Below are positions 1-7,959 of a DNA stretch of 64,000 bases, piece by piece. Under the pieces are notes generated by a model. That model saw only the letters and a list, made by a program, of their open reading frames with translations, searched no databases and was not told the DNA's origin. Origin of the DNA: Nonomuraea sediminis (GTDB lineage Bacteria; Actinomycetota; Actinomycetes; Streptosporangiales; Streptosporangiaceae); NCBI RefSeq assembly GCF_018531495.1, contig NZ_JAHDTI010000010.1:310001-374000 (forward strand), written 5' to 3'. Numbering within the stretch: the stretch's first letter is position 1; each line of letters opens with the position of its first letter. The translations under genes and the position numbers were made by a program.

Positions 1-833
1 AGCCCGTGCACTCCGTCCTGTACTTCTCCCCGCAGGCCTTCGAGGAGGCCGCCGCGCTCGGCTACGACATCGAGTCCCGCTGGCCCAGCTACTTCGCCTA
101 CCGCACCGCCCCGCTGGGTCCCGTGGGCGCCAACGCGGCCGTGGCCGCCTACTACAGCTTCAGCCCCCGCGCCATCGGCGAGCACGTGCCCGCCATCTGG
201 CAGGTCGCCTCCCCCGAGCAGGTGCTGCGGACCCGGCTGCGCGCCGTCGAACGGACCTACCGGGCGCTGCTCGGCGACCGGGTCGACGGGCCCGGGGTGG
301 CCGAGGCCGCCGAGCTGGCCAGGCGGGCGGCCGAGAGCGTGAGCGTGCCCGCCCGGCTGTTCACCGCGGCCAACCTGGACCTGCCTTGGCCGGAGGAGCC
401 GCTGCTAGCCCTGTGGCATGCGACCACGATCCTGCGCGAGCACCGCGGCGACGGGCATCTGGCCGCGCTGCTGGCCGCCGGGCTCGACGGGTGCGAGGCG
501 CTGGTGTCGTTCGCCGCGATCGGGGCCGCCCCGGTGCAGGCGTTCGCCGGGCGCGGCTGGTCCGGGCAGGAGTGGGCCGAGGCTCAGGAACGGCTGGCCG
601 TACGGGGACTCGTCGACGGGGACGGGCAGGCGACCGAGCGGGGGCGTGAGCTGCGCGAGGAGGTGGAGCGGACGACCGACCGGCTGGCGGCGCCGCCGTG
701 GCAGGCGCTGGGCGAGGAGCGGGCGCAGCGCCTGTCGCAGCTGATCGGGCCGCTGCTGGGGGCGGTGTTCGAGTCGGGCATGCTGCCGATGACCAGCACG
801 CTCGGCATCGCCACGGTCAAGGCTCCCGACTAG
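1..833 (+). CDS. SalK/SCO6745-family protein, 5' end outside window
   Basis: The reading frame is open from the first base and ends at TAG 831-833. It matches the SalK/SCO6745 family of actinomycete proteins, which have a winged-helix-like fold and no settled function. The opening segment PVHSVLYFSPQAF is what the family shows some way in from its N-terminus, so the GTG at 6 is probably an internal valine and the true start lies upstream. The FSPRAIGEHVPAIW segment near residue 51 and the helix-rich C-terminal half fit the family. The last four bases overlap the stop of the convergent small HTH gene. Family assignment is from recall of the motif pattern. Confidence 0.75.
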   Translation, partial: PVHSVLYFSPQAFEEAAALGYDIESRWPSYFAYRTAPLGPVGANAAVAAYYSFSPRAIGEHVPAIWQVASPEQVLRTRLRAVERTYRALLGDRVDGPGVAEAAELARRAAESVSVPARLFTAANLDLPWPEEPLLALWHATTILREHRGDGHLAALLAAGLDGCEALVSFAAIGAAPVQAFAGRGWSGQEWAEAQERLAVRGLVDGDGQATERGRELREEVERTTDRLAAPPWQALGEERAQRLSQLIGPLLGAVFESGMLPMTSTLGIATVKAPD

Positions 834-1042
834 CCCCTGCCGTACTTCTTGTGCACGGCCTGCTTGCTGACCCCGATCGCGTTGGCGATCTGGGCCCAGG
901 CCAGGCCCGCGACCCGGGCGCGGCGCACCTGCACCGCCTCCATGCGTTCCAGCTCGTGGCGCAGGGCGGTGGTGGCGCGCAGCGCCTGGAGCGGGTCCTC
1001 GTCCTGCGCCTGCCGCATCAGGGTCGCCAGGTCGTTCGTCAT
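830..1042 (-). CDS. Small helix-turn-helix protein (70 aa)
   Basis: This 70-residue protein is mostly one helix-turn-helix: WAQIANAIGVSKQAVHKKYG fills the last 20 or so residues, preceded by a charged helix with ELERMEAVQVRRAR. It looks like a small DNA-binding protein without a ligand domain. It starts at 1042, three bases after the stop of the hydrolase gene upstream on the same strand, so it is probably the last gene of the WYL-LysE-hydrolase-HTH operon. Its target is unknown. It meets the SalK-family gene tail to tail with overlapping stops. Confidence 0.7.
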   Translation of the reverse strand: MTNDLATLMRQAQDEDPLQALRATTALRHELERMEAVQVRRARVAGLAWAQIANAIGVSKQAVHKKYGRG

Positions 1043-1045
1043 CCC

Positions 1046-1786
1046 CTAAAGGTAGTCCAGGAGCAGGGCCGTGATCTCCTCCGGCCGCTCCAGGCTGGGC
1101 AGGTGCCCGGCCCACTCCAGCTCCATCAGCTCGGCCCGCGGCAGCTCGGCGGCCAGGTGCTCGGCGCCGCGCCGGAAGTACTCCAGATCGCGACCGCCGA
1201 ACACCACCAGCGCAGGGAGGTCGAGCTCGGCCGGCCGTACCTCTCGCGCGACCTGGGTCGGCTCGGGGTCGGCGGCCAGCTGCAGCTCGTAGGCGTTGCG
1301 CTGCATCTCGACGAGGTGGCGGCGGGTGGCGGAAGCGGCGCTGGGGCCCAGCAGGGCGCGCGCCACCAGCTCGGACGCGCCGTCCAGGTCGCCGCTCGTG
1401 ACGAGCTCCTCCTCCTCGATGAACAGCTGCTTGGCGTCGGGCGTGAGCGGCGCCTCGATGGCCGGGTTCAGCAGCACCAGCCGGGTCGCCTCGACCGCGT
1501 CGCCGGAGGCCAGCTCCAGCGCCACGCGGCAGCCGTAGGAGGAGCCCACCAGCGCCGCGCGCCGTACGCCCAGCTCTGCCAGCACGGCCTCGACGTCCTC
1601 GGCGTCGCTGTAGCGCACGCCAGGAACGAGGGGCGAGCGACCGTAGCCGCGGGAGTCGGCGCGGATCACCCTGAAGCGGTCGGACAGCGCCTCGACCTGC
1701 GGGTCCCACATCTCGGAGTCGGCGGCGCTCGAGTGCAGCAGGACGACCGCCTCACCCGAACCGTACGAGTCGTGCCAGATCGTCAT
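1046..1786 (-). CDS. Alpha/beta-fold hydrolase
   Basis: A 246-residue alpha/beta hydrolase. The nucleophile elbow is GSSYG, an acid residue follows beta-strand FGGRD, and the catalytic His is in WAGHLPSLERP. The HSSAADSEMWDPQ segment near the N-terminus is the usual oxyanion region, with HS in place of HG. The ATG at 1786 overlaps the LysE stop in an ATGA arrangement, which fixes the start and argues for translational coupling. Substrate cannot be deduced; lactonase, esterase or haloperoxidase-like chemistry are all possible. No signal peptide is visible, so it is cytoplasmic. Confidence 0.85.
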   Translation of the reverse strand: MTIWHDSYGSGEAVVLLHSSAADSEMWDPQVEALSDRFRVIRADSRGYGRSPLVPGVRYSDAEDVEAVLAELGVRRAALVGSSYGCRVALELASGDAVEATRLVLLNPAIEAPLTPDAKQLFIEEEELVTSGDLDGASELVARALLGPSAASATRRHLVEMQRNAYELQLAADPEPTQVAREVRPAELDLPALVVFGGRDLEYFRRGAEHLAAELPRAELMELEWAGHLPSLERPEEITALLLDYL

Positions 1787-2406
1787 CGTGCCTCCGTCAT
1801 CAGCCGCACGCCGAGCCCGATCAGCACCACGCCGGAGATCTGCTCCAGGCGGCGCTTGACGGCCGGGCGGCCGAGGATCGCCTTGGCGCGCGCGACCATC
1901 CAGATGACCAGCGAGAACCACGCGATGTCCACGACCACCCAGATGACCGCGAGCAGGGCCAGCGTCAGCGGCACGTTCTGCCCCTGCGGCACGAACTGCG
2001 GCAGGAACGACATCGCGAACACCGCCGCCTTCGGGTTGGCCATGCACGTCCCGAGCCCGGTCAGGTAGGCCTTGCGCCGGCCGTCGACCGCTTCCGGCTC
2101 GCTCGTCTCCACCTTGGTACGGCGGGCCTGCCACAGCGACTGGGCGCCCATCACCACCAGCACGACCGCGCCCACCACGCGCATCGCGTCGTAGGCCAGC
2201 TGCGAGGCCAGCACCAGCGCCGACAACCCGAAGGCGGCCGCCAGCCCCCACAGCAGGATGCCCGTCTCGTTGCCGAGCGTGGCGGCCAGGCCCGAGCCGC
2301 GGCCCGCTCTCAGGGTTTGGCGCAGGATGACGGCGGTGCTGACGCCGGGGGCCATGGCCACCAGGATGCACGCGCCCACGAACGCTATGAGATACATGGC
2401 GGCCAT
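1783..2406 (-). CDS. LysE/RhtB-family amino-acid exporter
   Basis: A 207-residue membrane protein of the LysE/RhtB family, which exports amino acids or small metabolites by proton exchange. The N-terminal APGVSTAVILRQTLRAGRGSGLAATLGNETG segment spans the family signature, including the conserved PGP-like turn (here PGV). The GLGTCMANPKAAVFAMSFLPQFV block is the second family motif. About six membrane segments are visible. It starts 21 bases after the WYL regulator gene ends on the same strand and overlaps the hydrolase start, so it is the second gene of that operon. The substrate is not known. Confidence 0.85.
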   Translation of the reverse strand: MAAMYLIAFVGACILVAMAPGVSTAVILRQTLRAGRGSGLAATLGNETGILLWGLAAAFGLSALVLASQLAYDAMRVVGAVVLVVMGAQSLWQARRTKVETSEPEAVDGRRKAYLTGLGTCMANPKAAVFAMSFLPQFVPQGQNVPLTLALLAVIWVVVDIAWFSLVIWMVARAKAILGRPAVKRRLEQISGVVLIGLGVRLMTEAR

Positions 2407-2427
2407 CTTGTCAGGATTAATCCCGAC

Positions 2428-3396
2428 CTAGCCGTACATTTTTCCGAGCTCGGCGACGGCCTCGGCCATCAGGTGCCGCAGCTCCGGCGGCCCCAGGACC
2501 TCCACCGACGGGCCCATGCGCAACAGCAGCCAGCGCGCGTGCGTGATCGACTCGATCGGCACGGTCAGCGTCCGCCAGCCCTCCGGGTCGCCCTCGGCCC
2601 GGGCGAGGGCCGCGGTCACCACGTCCTGGCCCATGGTGTAGGCCAGCAGGTTCTCCGCCCCGGGCGCCAGCTTGATCACCGCCTCGGCGGTGTACATGTT
2701 CTCCCTGAACTCCTTGGCGTACTGGTGCCAGAAGCCGGACAGGTCGAAGCCCGGCGGCCGCTCGAACGTGCCCGGCAGCGTCTCCAGGGTCAGGATGCGC
2801 GCCACCCGGTAGGTGCGCGGGCTGCCGCCGGGCGGCGCGGCCACCAGGTACCAGGACCCGCCCTTGAGCACCAGGCCGAACGGGTGGATGTCGCGCTCGA
2901 CCTCCCGCTGCCCCCAGCGCCGGTAGGTCATCCGCAGCGGCCGCTGCTCCCACACGGCGTCGGCCACCGAGCTCAGGAACGGCACGTCATCGCCGCTGCG
3001 GTACCAGCTCGGCACGTCGAGCAGGAAACGCTCGCGCATCCGGGAGGCGTGCGAACGCGGCTCGGGCGGCAGCGCCGACAGCAGCTTCAGCTCGGCGTTG
3101 GCCACCACCTCGGCCAGCCCCAGCTCGGCGGCCGGGCCCGGCAGCCCGGCCAGGAACAGCGAGGACGCCTCCTCGGCCGTCAGCCCGTTCAGCCGGGTGC
3201 GGAAGCCGTCGAGCAGCTGGTATCCCCCGGCCGGCCCGCGGTCGGCGTAGACCGGCACGCCGGCGGCCGACAGCGCCTCGACGTCGCGGTAGACGGTCCT
3301 GACCGACACCTCGAGCTCCTCGGCCAGCGCGGGAGCCGTCATCCGGCCCCGCGTCTGGAGCAGGAGCAGCAGGGAGAGCAGGCGGCTTGCGCGCAT
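2428..3396 (-). CDS. YafY-type HTH/WYL-domain transcriptional regulator
   Basis: A DeoR-like winged helix (ALAEELEVSVRTVYRDVEALSAAGVPV) is followed by a WYL domain (GWTYLVA-like GSWYLVAAPP, then the ring of basic residues) and a WCX C-terminal extension. WYL proteins commonly sense a small ligand or nucleic acid and repress neighbouring genes. The start chosen is the ATG at 3396 (MRASRLL), matching the family; ATGs at 3405 and 3426 are alternatives and none has a good ribosome site. It probably heads the LysE-hydrolase-HTH operon and is divergent from the DeoR gene across about 44 bases, so the two regulators may share control DNA. Confidence 0.85.
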   Translation of the reverse strand: MRASRLLSLLLLLQTRGRMTAPALAEELEVSVRTVYRDVEALSAAGVPVYADRGPAGGYQLLDGFRTRLNGLTAEEASSLFLAGLPGPAAELGLAEVVANAELKLLSALPPEPRSHASRMRERFLLDVPSWYRSGDDVPFLSSVADAVWEQRPLRMTYRRWGQREVERDIHPFGLVLKGGSWYLVAAPPGGSPRTYRVARILTLETLPGTFERPPGFDLSGFWHQYAKEFRENMYTAEAVIKLAPGAENLLAYTMGQDVVTAALARAEGDPEGWRTLTVPIESITHARWLLLRMGPSVEVLGPPELRHLMAEAVAELGKMYG

Positions 3397-3440
3397 GCCC
3401 GCCATTGTATTGCGCACATAGGGCATGTTTGTATGAACAC

Positions 3441-4190
3441 ATGGAGCGTTTGCGAGACATCATGGAATCCCTCCGGACGCACGACAGCGTCTCGGTGTCC
3501 GACCTGGCGCAGCGGCACGGCGTATCGGAGATGACGATCCGCCGCGACCTGGACGAACTGGCCCAGCAGGGCGTGGTGCGCCGGGTGCGGGGCGGCGCGC
3601 TGTCGCTGCTGCTGCGCGGCGAGGAGCCGCCGTTCGGCGTGCGCGAGCGGGAGGCGGCCGAGGCCAAGCACCGCATCGCCGCCGACGTGGCCGATCTGAT
3701 CGCCGACGGGGAGGCGGTCCTGCTCGACGGCGGCACCACGGCGCTGGAGGTGGCCCGCGCGCTGGTCTCGCGGCGGGTCACCGTACTGCCCCTCTCGCTG
3801 CAGGCCGCGACCGTGCTGGCGGGCGGGCCGCGCGTGCGGCTGGTGCTTCCCGGCGGGGAGGTACGGCAGGGCGAGTTGAACTTCACCGGGCCGCTCACCG
3901 AGGCGTCGATCGCGTCCCTGCGCTTCGACACGGCCGTGATCGGGTGCTGCGGGCTGTCGTCCGAGCACGGGATGACCGCGCACGACCTGCTCGACGTGGC
4001 GGTCAAGCGGGCGGCCATGGCGGCCGCGCGGCGATCGGTCGTGGTGTGCGATTCGGGGAAGTTCGGACGGACCGCGTTCGGTTCGGTGTGCCCGATCGAC
4101 CGGATCGACGTGGTCGTCACCGACGACGGGATCCCGCGGGAGCAGCACGACGCGCTCACCGCGGCCGGCGTGACGGTCAGGCTCGCGTGA
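3441..4190 (+). CDS. DeoR/GlpR-family transcriptional regulator
   Basis: A 249-residue DeoR-family repressor. The N-terminal HTH is VSDLAQRHGVSEMTIRRDLD, followed by the family turn VRRVRGGAL. The C-terminal sensor domain resembles ribose-5-phosphate isomerase folds (LLDGGTTALEVARAL near residue 95, and FDTAVIGCCGLSSEHG). Such proteins respond to phosphorylated sugars. ATG 3441 is chosen because the family starts with MERLRDIME; upstream in-frame codons would add a cysteine-rich, unconserved tail. The stop overlaps the GTG of the MFS gene, so the pair is translationally coupled and the MFS substrate is probably the regulated sugar. Confidence 0.9.
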   Translation: MERLRDIMESLRTHDSVSVSDLAQRHGVSEMTIRRDLDELAQQGVVRRVRGGALSLLLRGEEPPFGVREREAAEAKHRIAADVADLIADGEAVLLDGGTTALEVARALVSRRVTVLPLSLQAATVLAGGPRVRLVLPGGEVRQGELNFTGPLTEASIASLRFDTAVIGCCGLSSEHGMTAHDLLDVAVKRAAMAAARRSVVVCDSGKFGRTAFGSVCPIDRIDVVVTDDGIPREQHDALTAAGVTVRLA

Positions 4191-5335
4191 GGCGGGCCCG
4201 TGTCGCCGTCTACCTGCTGTTCCTGCTGGCCGGGATGGCCATCGGGACGTGGACGGCACGCATCCCGGCGATCAAGCAGGGCCTCGGGCTGAGCGACGGC
4301 ACGCTGAGCCTGGCGCTGCTGGCGATCGCCCTGGGCGCGATCGTCGGCATGCAGGTCGTGGGGCGGCTGGTGGACCGGTACGGCAGCCACCGGGTGATGC
4401 TGCCCGCGGCCCTGCTGCAGGGAGTGGTGCTGGTGGCGCCCGCCTGCGCGGTGAACCTGGGCACGCTGGCGGTCGCGCTGTTCTGCTTCGGGCTGGTGCA
4501 CGGGGTGCTCGACGTGTCCATGAACGCCAACGCCGTGGAGGTGGAGACCGCCTCGGGGCGGCCGATCATGTCGTCGTTCCACGCGGTCTTCAGCCTCGGC
4601 GGTTTCGCCGGGGCAGGGGTGGGCGGGCTCTTCGCCAGCGCCGATTTTTCACCATTTATCACCTTCTTGTCGGTCGGAGCGGTGATCGTGGCGCTGGCGG
4701 CGTGGGCCGGTCGGTGGGCGCACCGTTCCGCGGGCGGGCATGCCTCCTCCCCTGCCGGCGGCGGGTCCCGGCTGCGGCTCGGCGTGCTCTTCCTGGGGGT
4801 GCTGGCGTTCTGCTGCCTGGTGGGCGAGGGGGCGGCGGCCGACTGGAGCTCCGTCTACGTGCGGGACTCGCTCGGGGCGTCACCCGGGTTCGCCGCCGTC
4901 GCCTACGCGGCCTTCTCGATCATGATGACGGTGGGACGGCTGGCGGGCGACCGCCTCGCGGCCCGCTTCGGGCCGGTGCTCCTGGTGCGGGGGTGCGGGC
5001 TGCTGGCGGCCGCCGGGCTGGGCCTCGGGCTCCTCATCGGGCAGCCCTGGGCGGGCGTGGTCGGCTTCGCCTGCTTCGGCGCGGGCCTGTCGTGCATCAT
5101 CCCGCAGATCTTCTCCGCCGCCGGGCATCGGGATCCCGCCTACGCGGGTCGTGCGCTGGCCCGGGTCGCGGGGATCGGATACCTCGGCTTCCTGTCGGGC
5201 CCCGTCCTCATCGGCGCCGCGGCCGAACTCACCGGCCTGCCCCGCGCCCTGGCCGTCCCGGTTCTCCTGGCCACCTTCGTGGCCCTGGCCGCGCCCGCCC
5301 TCCGTCCCGCGCGTACCCCCGCTCCGGCTCCTTGA
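4187..5335 (+). CDS. MFS transporter coupled to DeoR regulator
   Basis: A 382-residue major facilitator protein with about twelve hydrophobic segments. The loop 2-3 motif GRLVDRYGSHRV and the GLVHGVLDVSMNANAVEVE segment are typical of the YfmI/FucP-like sugar-transporter branch. The start is the GTG at 4187, whose GTGA overlaps the DeoR stop; the frame is open further upstream but that part reads as arginine-rich shadow sequence. It ends exactly one base before the stop codon of the convergent TauE gene. The substrate is likely a sugar or sugar-related compound because of the regulator, which is inference. Confidence 0.85.
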   Translation: MRRARVAVYLLFLLAGMAIGTWTARIPAIKQGLGLSDGTLSLALLAIALGAIVGMQVVGRLVDRYGSHRVMLPAALLQGVVLVAPACAVNLGTLAVALFCFGLVHGVLDVSMNANAVEVETASGRPIMSSFHAVFSLGGFAGAGVGGLFASADFSPFITFLSVGAVIVALAAWAGRWAHRSAGGHASSPAGGGSRLRLGVLFLGVLAFCCLVGEGAAADWSSVYVRDSLGASPGFAAVAYAAFSIMMTVGRLAGDRLAARFGPVLLVRGCGLLAAAGLGLGLLIGQPWAGVVGFACFGAGLSCIIPQIFSAAGHRDPAYAGRALARVAGIGYLGFLSGPVLIGAAAELTGLPRALAVPVLLATFVALAAPALRPARTPAPAP

Positions 5336-6118
5336 CTACGCGAACTGTTGCCAGGCCAGGCGGGCCACCATGGCCACCACCACGCACAGCAGGACGATCC
5401 GGACGAACGCCGAGCCTTTCCGTAGCGCCATCCTGGCTCCGACCTGGGCTCCGGCGATGTTGCACACCGCCATGCCGAGGCCGAGCGCCCACAGCACGTG
5501 GCCCTGCCAGGCGAACACGAGCAGCGCCCCCAGGTTCGTCCCGGAGTTGATGATCTTCGCCGTGGCCGAGGCGTTGACGAAGTCGAGTCCCAGGATCGTG
5601 GTGAACGCGATGATCAGGAAGGTGCCCGTGCCCGGGCCCATCACCCCGTCGTAGAAGGCGATCCCCACGCCCGCGACCACCACGGCCGCCACGACCCGGC
5701 CACGGGTCCTCAGGTGCGGATGCGGCACGGCTCCCAGGGCGGGGCGGAACGTCACGAACGCCGCCACCGCCAGCAGGGCCACCATCACCGCCGGGCGTAA
5801 CACCCCCGCCGGGACCGCCCCCGCGGCCAGCGCGCCGACTCCCGCTCCGGCGACGGCCAGCAGACCGGCGGGGACGGCCAGCTCCCGATCCACCTTGGTC
5901 GAGCGCGCGAAGGTTATGGCCGCCGACGACGTGCCCGCGATGGAGGCCACCTTCGCCGTGCCCAGCGCCTCGACCGGCGTCACACCTGCCACGAGCAGCG
6001 CGGGCAACTGCAGCAGCCCGCCCCCGCCCACGACGGCATCCACCCAGCCCGCCCCGGCGGCAGCCACCAGCAGCACGACGACATCCCCGACCCCCACCGC
6101 GCCACTCCCCCATTCCAC
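5336..6118 (-). CDS. TauE/SafE-family sulfite/organosulfonate exporter
   Basis: A 260-residue membrane protein of the TauE/SafE family. The family signature GWVDAVVGGGGLLQLPALL sits near the N-terminus, and the second repeat carries YDGVMGPGTGTFLIIAFTTILGLDFVNASATAKIIN. Eight or so membrane segments are visible. Members export sulfite, sulfoacetate or other small anions, or have no known role. The start at 6118 is the first in-frame ATG; later GTGs are possible. It is transcribed out of the repeat-rich interval and meets the MFS gene tail to tail with no gap. No sulfur genes are nearby to suggest the substrate. Confidence 0.85.
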   Translation of the reverse strand: MEWGSGAVGVGDVVVLLVAAAGAGWVDAVVGGGGLLQLPALLVAGVTPVEALGTAKVASIAGTSSAAITFARSTKVDRELAVPAGLLAVAGAGVGALAAGAVPAGVLRPAVMVALLAVAAFVTFRPALGAVPHPHLRTRGRVVAAVVVAGVGIAFYDGVMGPGTGTFLIIAFTTILGLDFVNASATAKIINSGTNLGALLVFAWQGHVLWALGLGMAVCNIAGAQVGARMALRKGSAFVRIVLLCVVVAMVARLAWQQFA

Positions 6119-6179
6119 CCACTAGCCCCCAAGAGGCTATATGTCACCCCTTTTCCCACTCACCCCACCCTGTACGTCT

Positions 6180-6610
6180 GGCTTTCTGCCGTACGGCAGG
6201 CCGCCGCTACCGGCCGCCCGCCGCACTTCGGCCAAGGACCCGCGCCCGGCACTCCCGGCGAGTCGATGACACTTACCCACCGCAACGCCCCTACGTGACC
6301 CCGCTCCCCCGGCCCCTCCCTCGCCGCACAAGGCGCCGACCTTCGCCGCACACCTCCCCGCCGACCCGGCGCCCAGGAGTACCGCCTCGGAGCTCCGGGA
6401 AGTGCCGCCCTGGGGCGCCAGGGAGTGCCGCCCGGGCCTACGGGGTCGTGAGGGCGGGCACGTCGGCGAGCCGTGCTGCCCGCCGTACACGGCGCCGACC
6501 TACGCCGCACACCTCCCCGCCGACCCGGCGCCCGGGAGTGCCGCCCCAGGCCTCCAGGAAGTACCCGCCTGGGGTGCCGGGGACGTGAGGGTGGGCGCGG
6601 CGGGTGGTTG
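6180..6610. repeat. Dispersed intergenic repeat: terminal module plus two ~159-bp units
   Basis: The 510-base gap between tauE and clpP carries repetitive DNA and no convincing gene. A terminal module at about 6186-6290 begins with GTACGGCAGGCC and ends near GGCGAGTCGATGACA. It closely matches 18120-18220 and, more loosely, the two arms at 60555-60691 and 61382-61519. Behind it come two tandem units starting at 6322 and 6481, 159 bases apart, whose first 65 or so bases are nearly identical (key segment CCTCCCCGCCGACCCGGCGC). The reverse complement of the 60.7-61.3 kb units shares the TGCCCGCCGTACA and CGCCGACCCGGCGC blocks in the same order. Confidence 0.75.
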
Positions 6611-6630
6611 GTCGGGCTCGCCGTATGGGG

Positions 6631-7248
6631 TTAGCGGGTGGGGGTGAGGGTGCGTTTGCGGGTGGCGAAGATGTCGTCGATCAGGCCGTAGGTGCGGGCC
6701 TGTTCGGCGGTGAAGATGCGGTCGCGTTCGATGTCGCGCCGGATGTCCAGGATGCCGCGGCCCGTGTGGCGGGAGAGGATCTCCTCCTGCTGGTCGCGCA
6801 TGCGGAGGATCTCCCTGGCCTGGATCTCCAGGTCGCTGGACTGGCCGCGGACGCCGTCGGTGGCGGGCTGGTGGAGCAGGACCCGCGCGTGCGGCAGGGC
6901 CGCGCGCTTGCCGGGCGCGCCGGCCGCGAGCAGGACGGCGGCGGCCGAGGCGGCCTGGCCGATGCAGACCGTCTGGACCTCCGGCCTGACGAACTGCATC
7001 GTGTCGTAGATGGCCGCCATGGCGGTGACCTCCCCGCCCGGCGAGTTGATGTACAGGTTGATGTCGGCGTCGGGATCGATCGACTCCAGCGTGAGCAACT
7101 GCGCCATGATGTCGTTGGCGCAGGCCTCGTCGATCGGCGTGCCGAGGAAGATGATCCTGTCCTCGAACAGCTTGGCGTACGGGTTGGTCTCCTTGACCCC
7201 GTACGACGTCCGCTCGGTGAAGGACGGCAGCACGTAGCGGCCCGCCAT
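6631..7248 (-). CDS. clpP: ATP-dependent Clp protease proteolytic subunit (second of pair)
   Basis: A 205-residue ClpP serine protease. Ser101 lies in GQAASAAAVLL, His126 in LPHARVLLHQP, and the acid residue in the RRDIERDR segment near 172. YINSPGGEVTAMAAIYD is the oxyanion/strand signature. It forms tetradecameric chambers, usually with a partner ClpP and a ClpX or ClpC unfoldase. ATG 7248 is one base after the TGA of the upstream clpP, giving a tight two-gene operon. No unfoldase, trigger factor or PopR gene is adjacent, so whether this is the housekeeping pair or an accessory pair like Streptomyces clpP3-clpP4 is undecided. Confidence 0.92.
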   Translation of the reverse strand: MAGRYVLPSFTERTSYGVKETNPYAKLFEDRIIFLGTPIDEACANDIMAQLLTLESIDPDADINLYINSPGGEVTAMAAIYDTMQFVRPEVQTVCIGQAASAAAVLLAAGAPGKRAALPHARVLLHQPATDGVRGQSSDLEIQAREILRMRDQQEEILSRHTGRGILDIRRDIERDRIFTAEQARTYGLIDDIFATRKRTLTPTR

Positions 7249-7249
7249 G

Positions 7250-7813
7250 TCAGAGCTCCCTGTTCGCGATGTGGTCCACGAATCCGTACTCAAGTGCCTC
7301 CTGCGCGGTGAACCACCGGTCGCGGTCGGAGTCCTCCTTGATGCGCTCAAGCGGCTGGCCCGTGTGGTGGGCGATCAGCTCGGCCATCCGGCGCTTGGTG
7401 TAGATCAGGTTGTCGGCCTGGATCTGGATGTCGCTGGCCGTGCCGCCGATGCCGCCGAGCGGCTGGTGCATGACGATGCGCGCGTTGGGCAGCGCGTAAC
7501 GCTTGCCCGGCGCGCCTGCGCACAGCAGCATCTGCCCCATCGAGGCGGCGAAGCCCATCGCGACCGTCGCCACGTCGCACGGGATGAACTGCATCATGTC
7601 GTAGAGCGCCATCCCGGCAGAGATGGAACCGCCCGGCGAATTGATGTAAAGCGTTATGTCGCGCTTGGGATCCTCGGCTGCCAGCAAAAGCAACTCGCCA
7701 CACAGCCGGTTGCATATTTCGTCGTCGACCTCCTGGCCGAGAACGAGGATGCGCTCCTTGAGCAGACGCTGCCCGAGCTGCTCAGGCCATTTGGTGTGCG
7801 CTGTCTCGGTCAT
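7250..7813 (-). CDS. clpP: ATP-dependent Clp protease proteolytic subunit (first of pair)
   Basis: A 187-residue ClpP. Ser91 is in GFAASMGQMLLCAG and His116 in LPNARIVMHQP; YINSPGGSISAGMALYD is the family signature and HTGQPLERIKEDSDRD carries the acid residue. It lacks a long propeptide. It is the first gene of the tandem clpP operon, transcribed from the 146-base interval shared with the divergent histidine kinase gene. That interval contains GCAGAA-type half sites but no complete PopR or ClgR palindrome that I can see. The two paralogues probably form mixed heptameric rings, by analogy with other actinomycetes. Confidence 0.92.
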   Translation of the reverse strand: MTETAHTKWPEQLGQRLLKERILVLGQEVDDEICNRLCGELLLLAAEDPKRDITLYINSPGGSISAGMALYDMMQFIPCDVATVAMGFAASMGQMLLCAGAPGKRYALPNARIVMHQPLGGIGGTASDIQIQADNLIYTKRRMAELIAHHTGQPLERIKEDSDRDRWFTAQEALEYGFVDHIANREL

Positions 7814-7959
7814 GGGCCGCCTTTCTTCCCGATCTGTCGAACTTATTTCCCGACGCTAGACCCGGCGAAAGCAGAAGGGCGCGCCATTTCGCTGGAGGCC
7901 GATTTCTCTAAAGGCGCATTCCACCGAGAGCGAATTTTCGTCGACATATAATCGCCGAT

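Noticed and set aside
7814..7959. PopR or ClgR operator before the clpP pair
   Set aside because: Only isolated half-site-like words are present; no full palindrome or spaced motif could be found.
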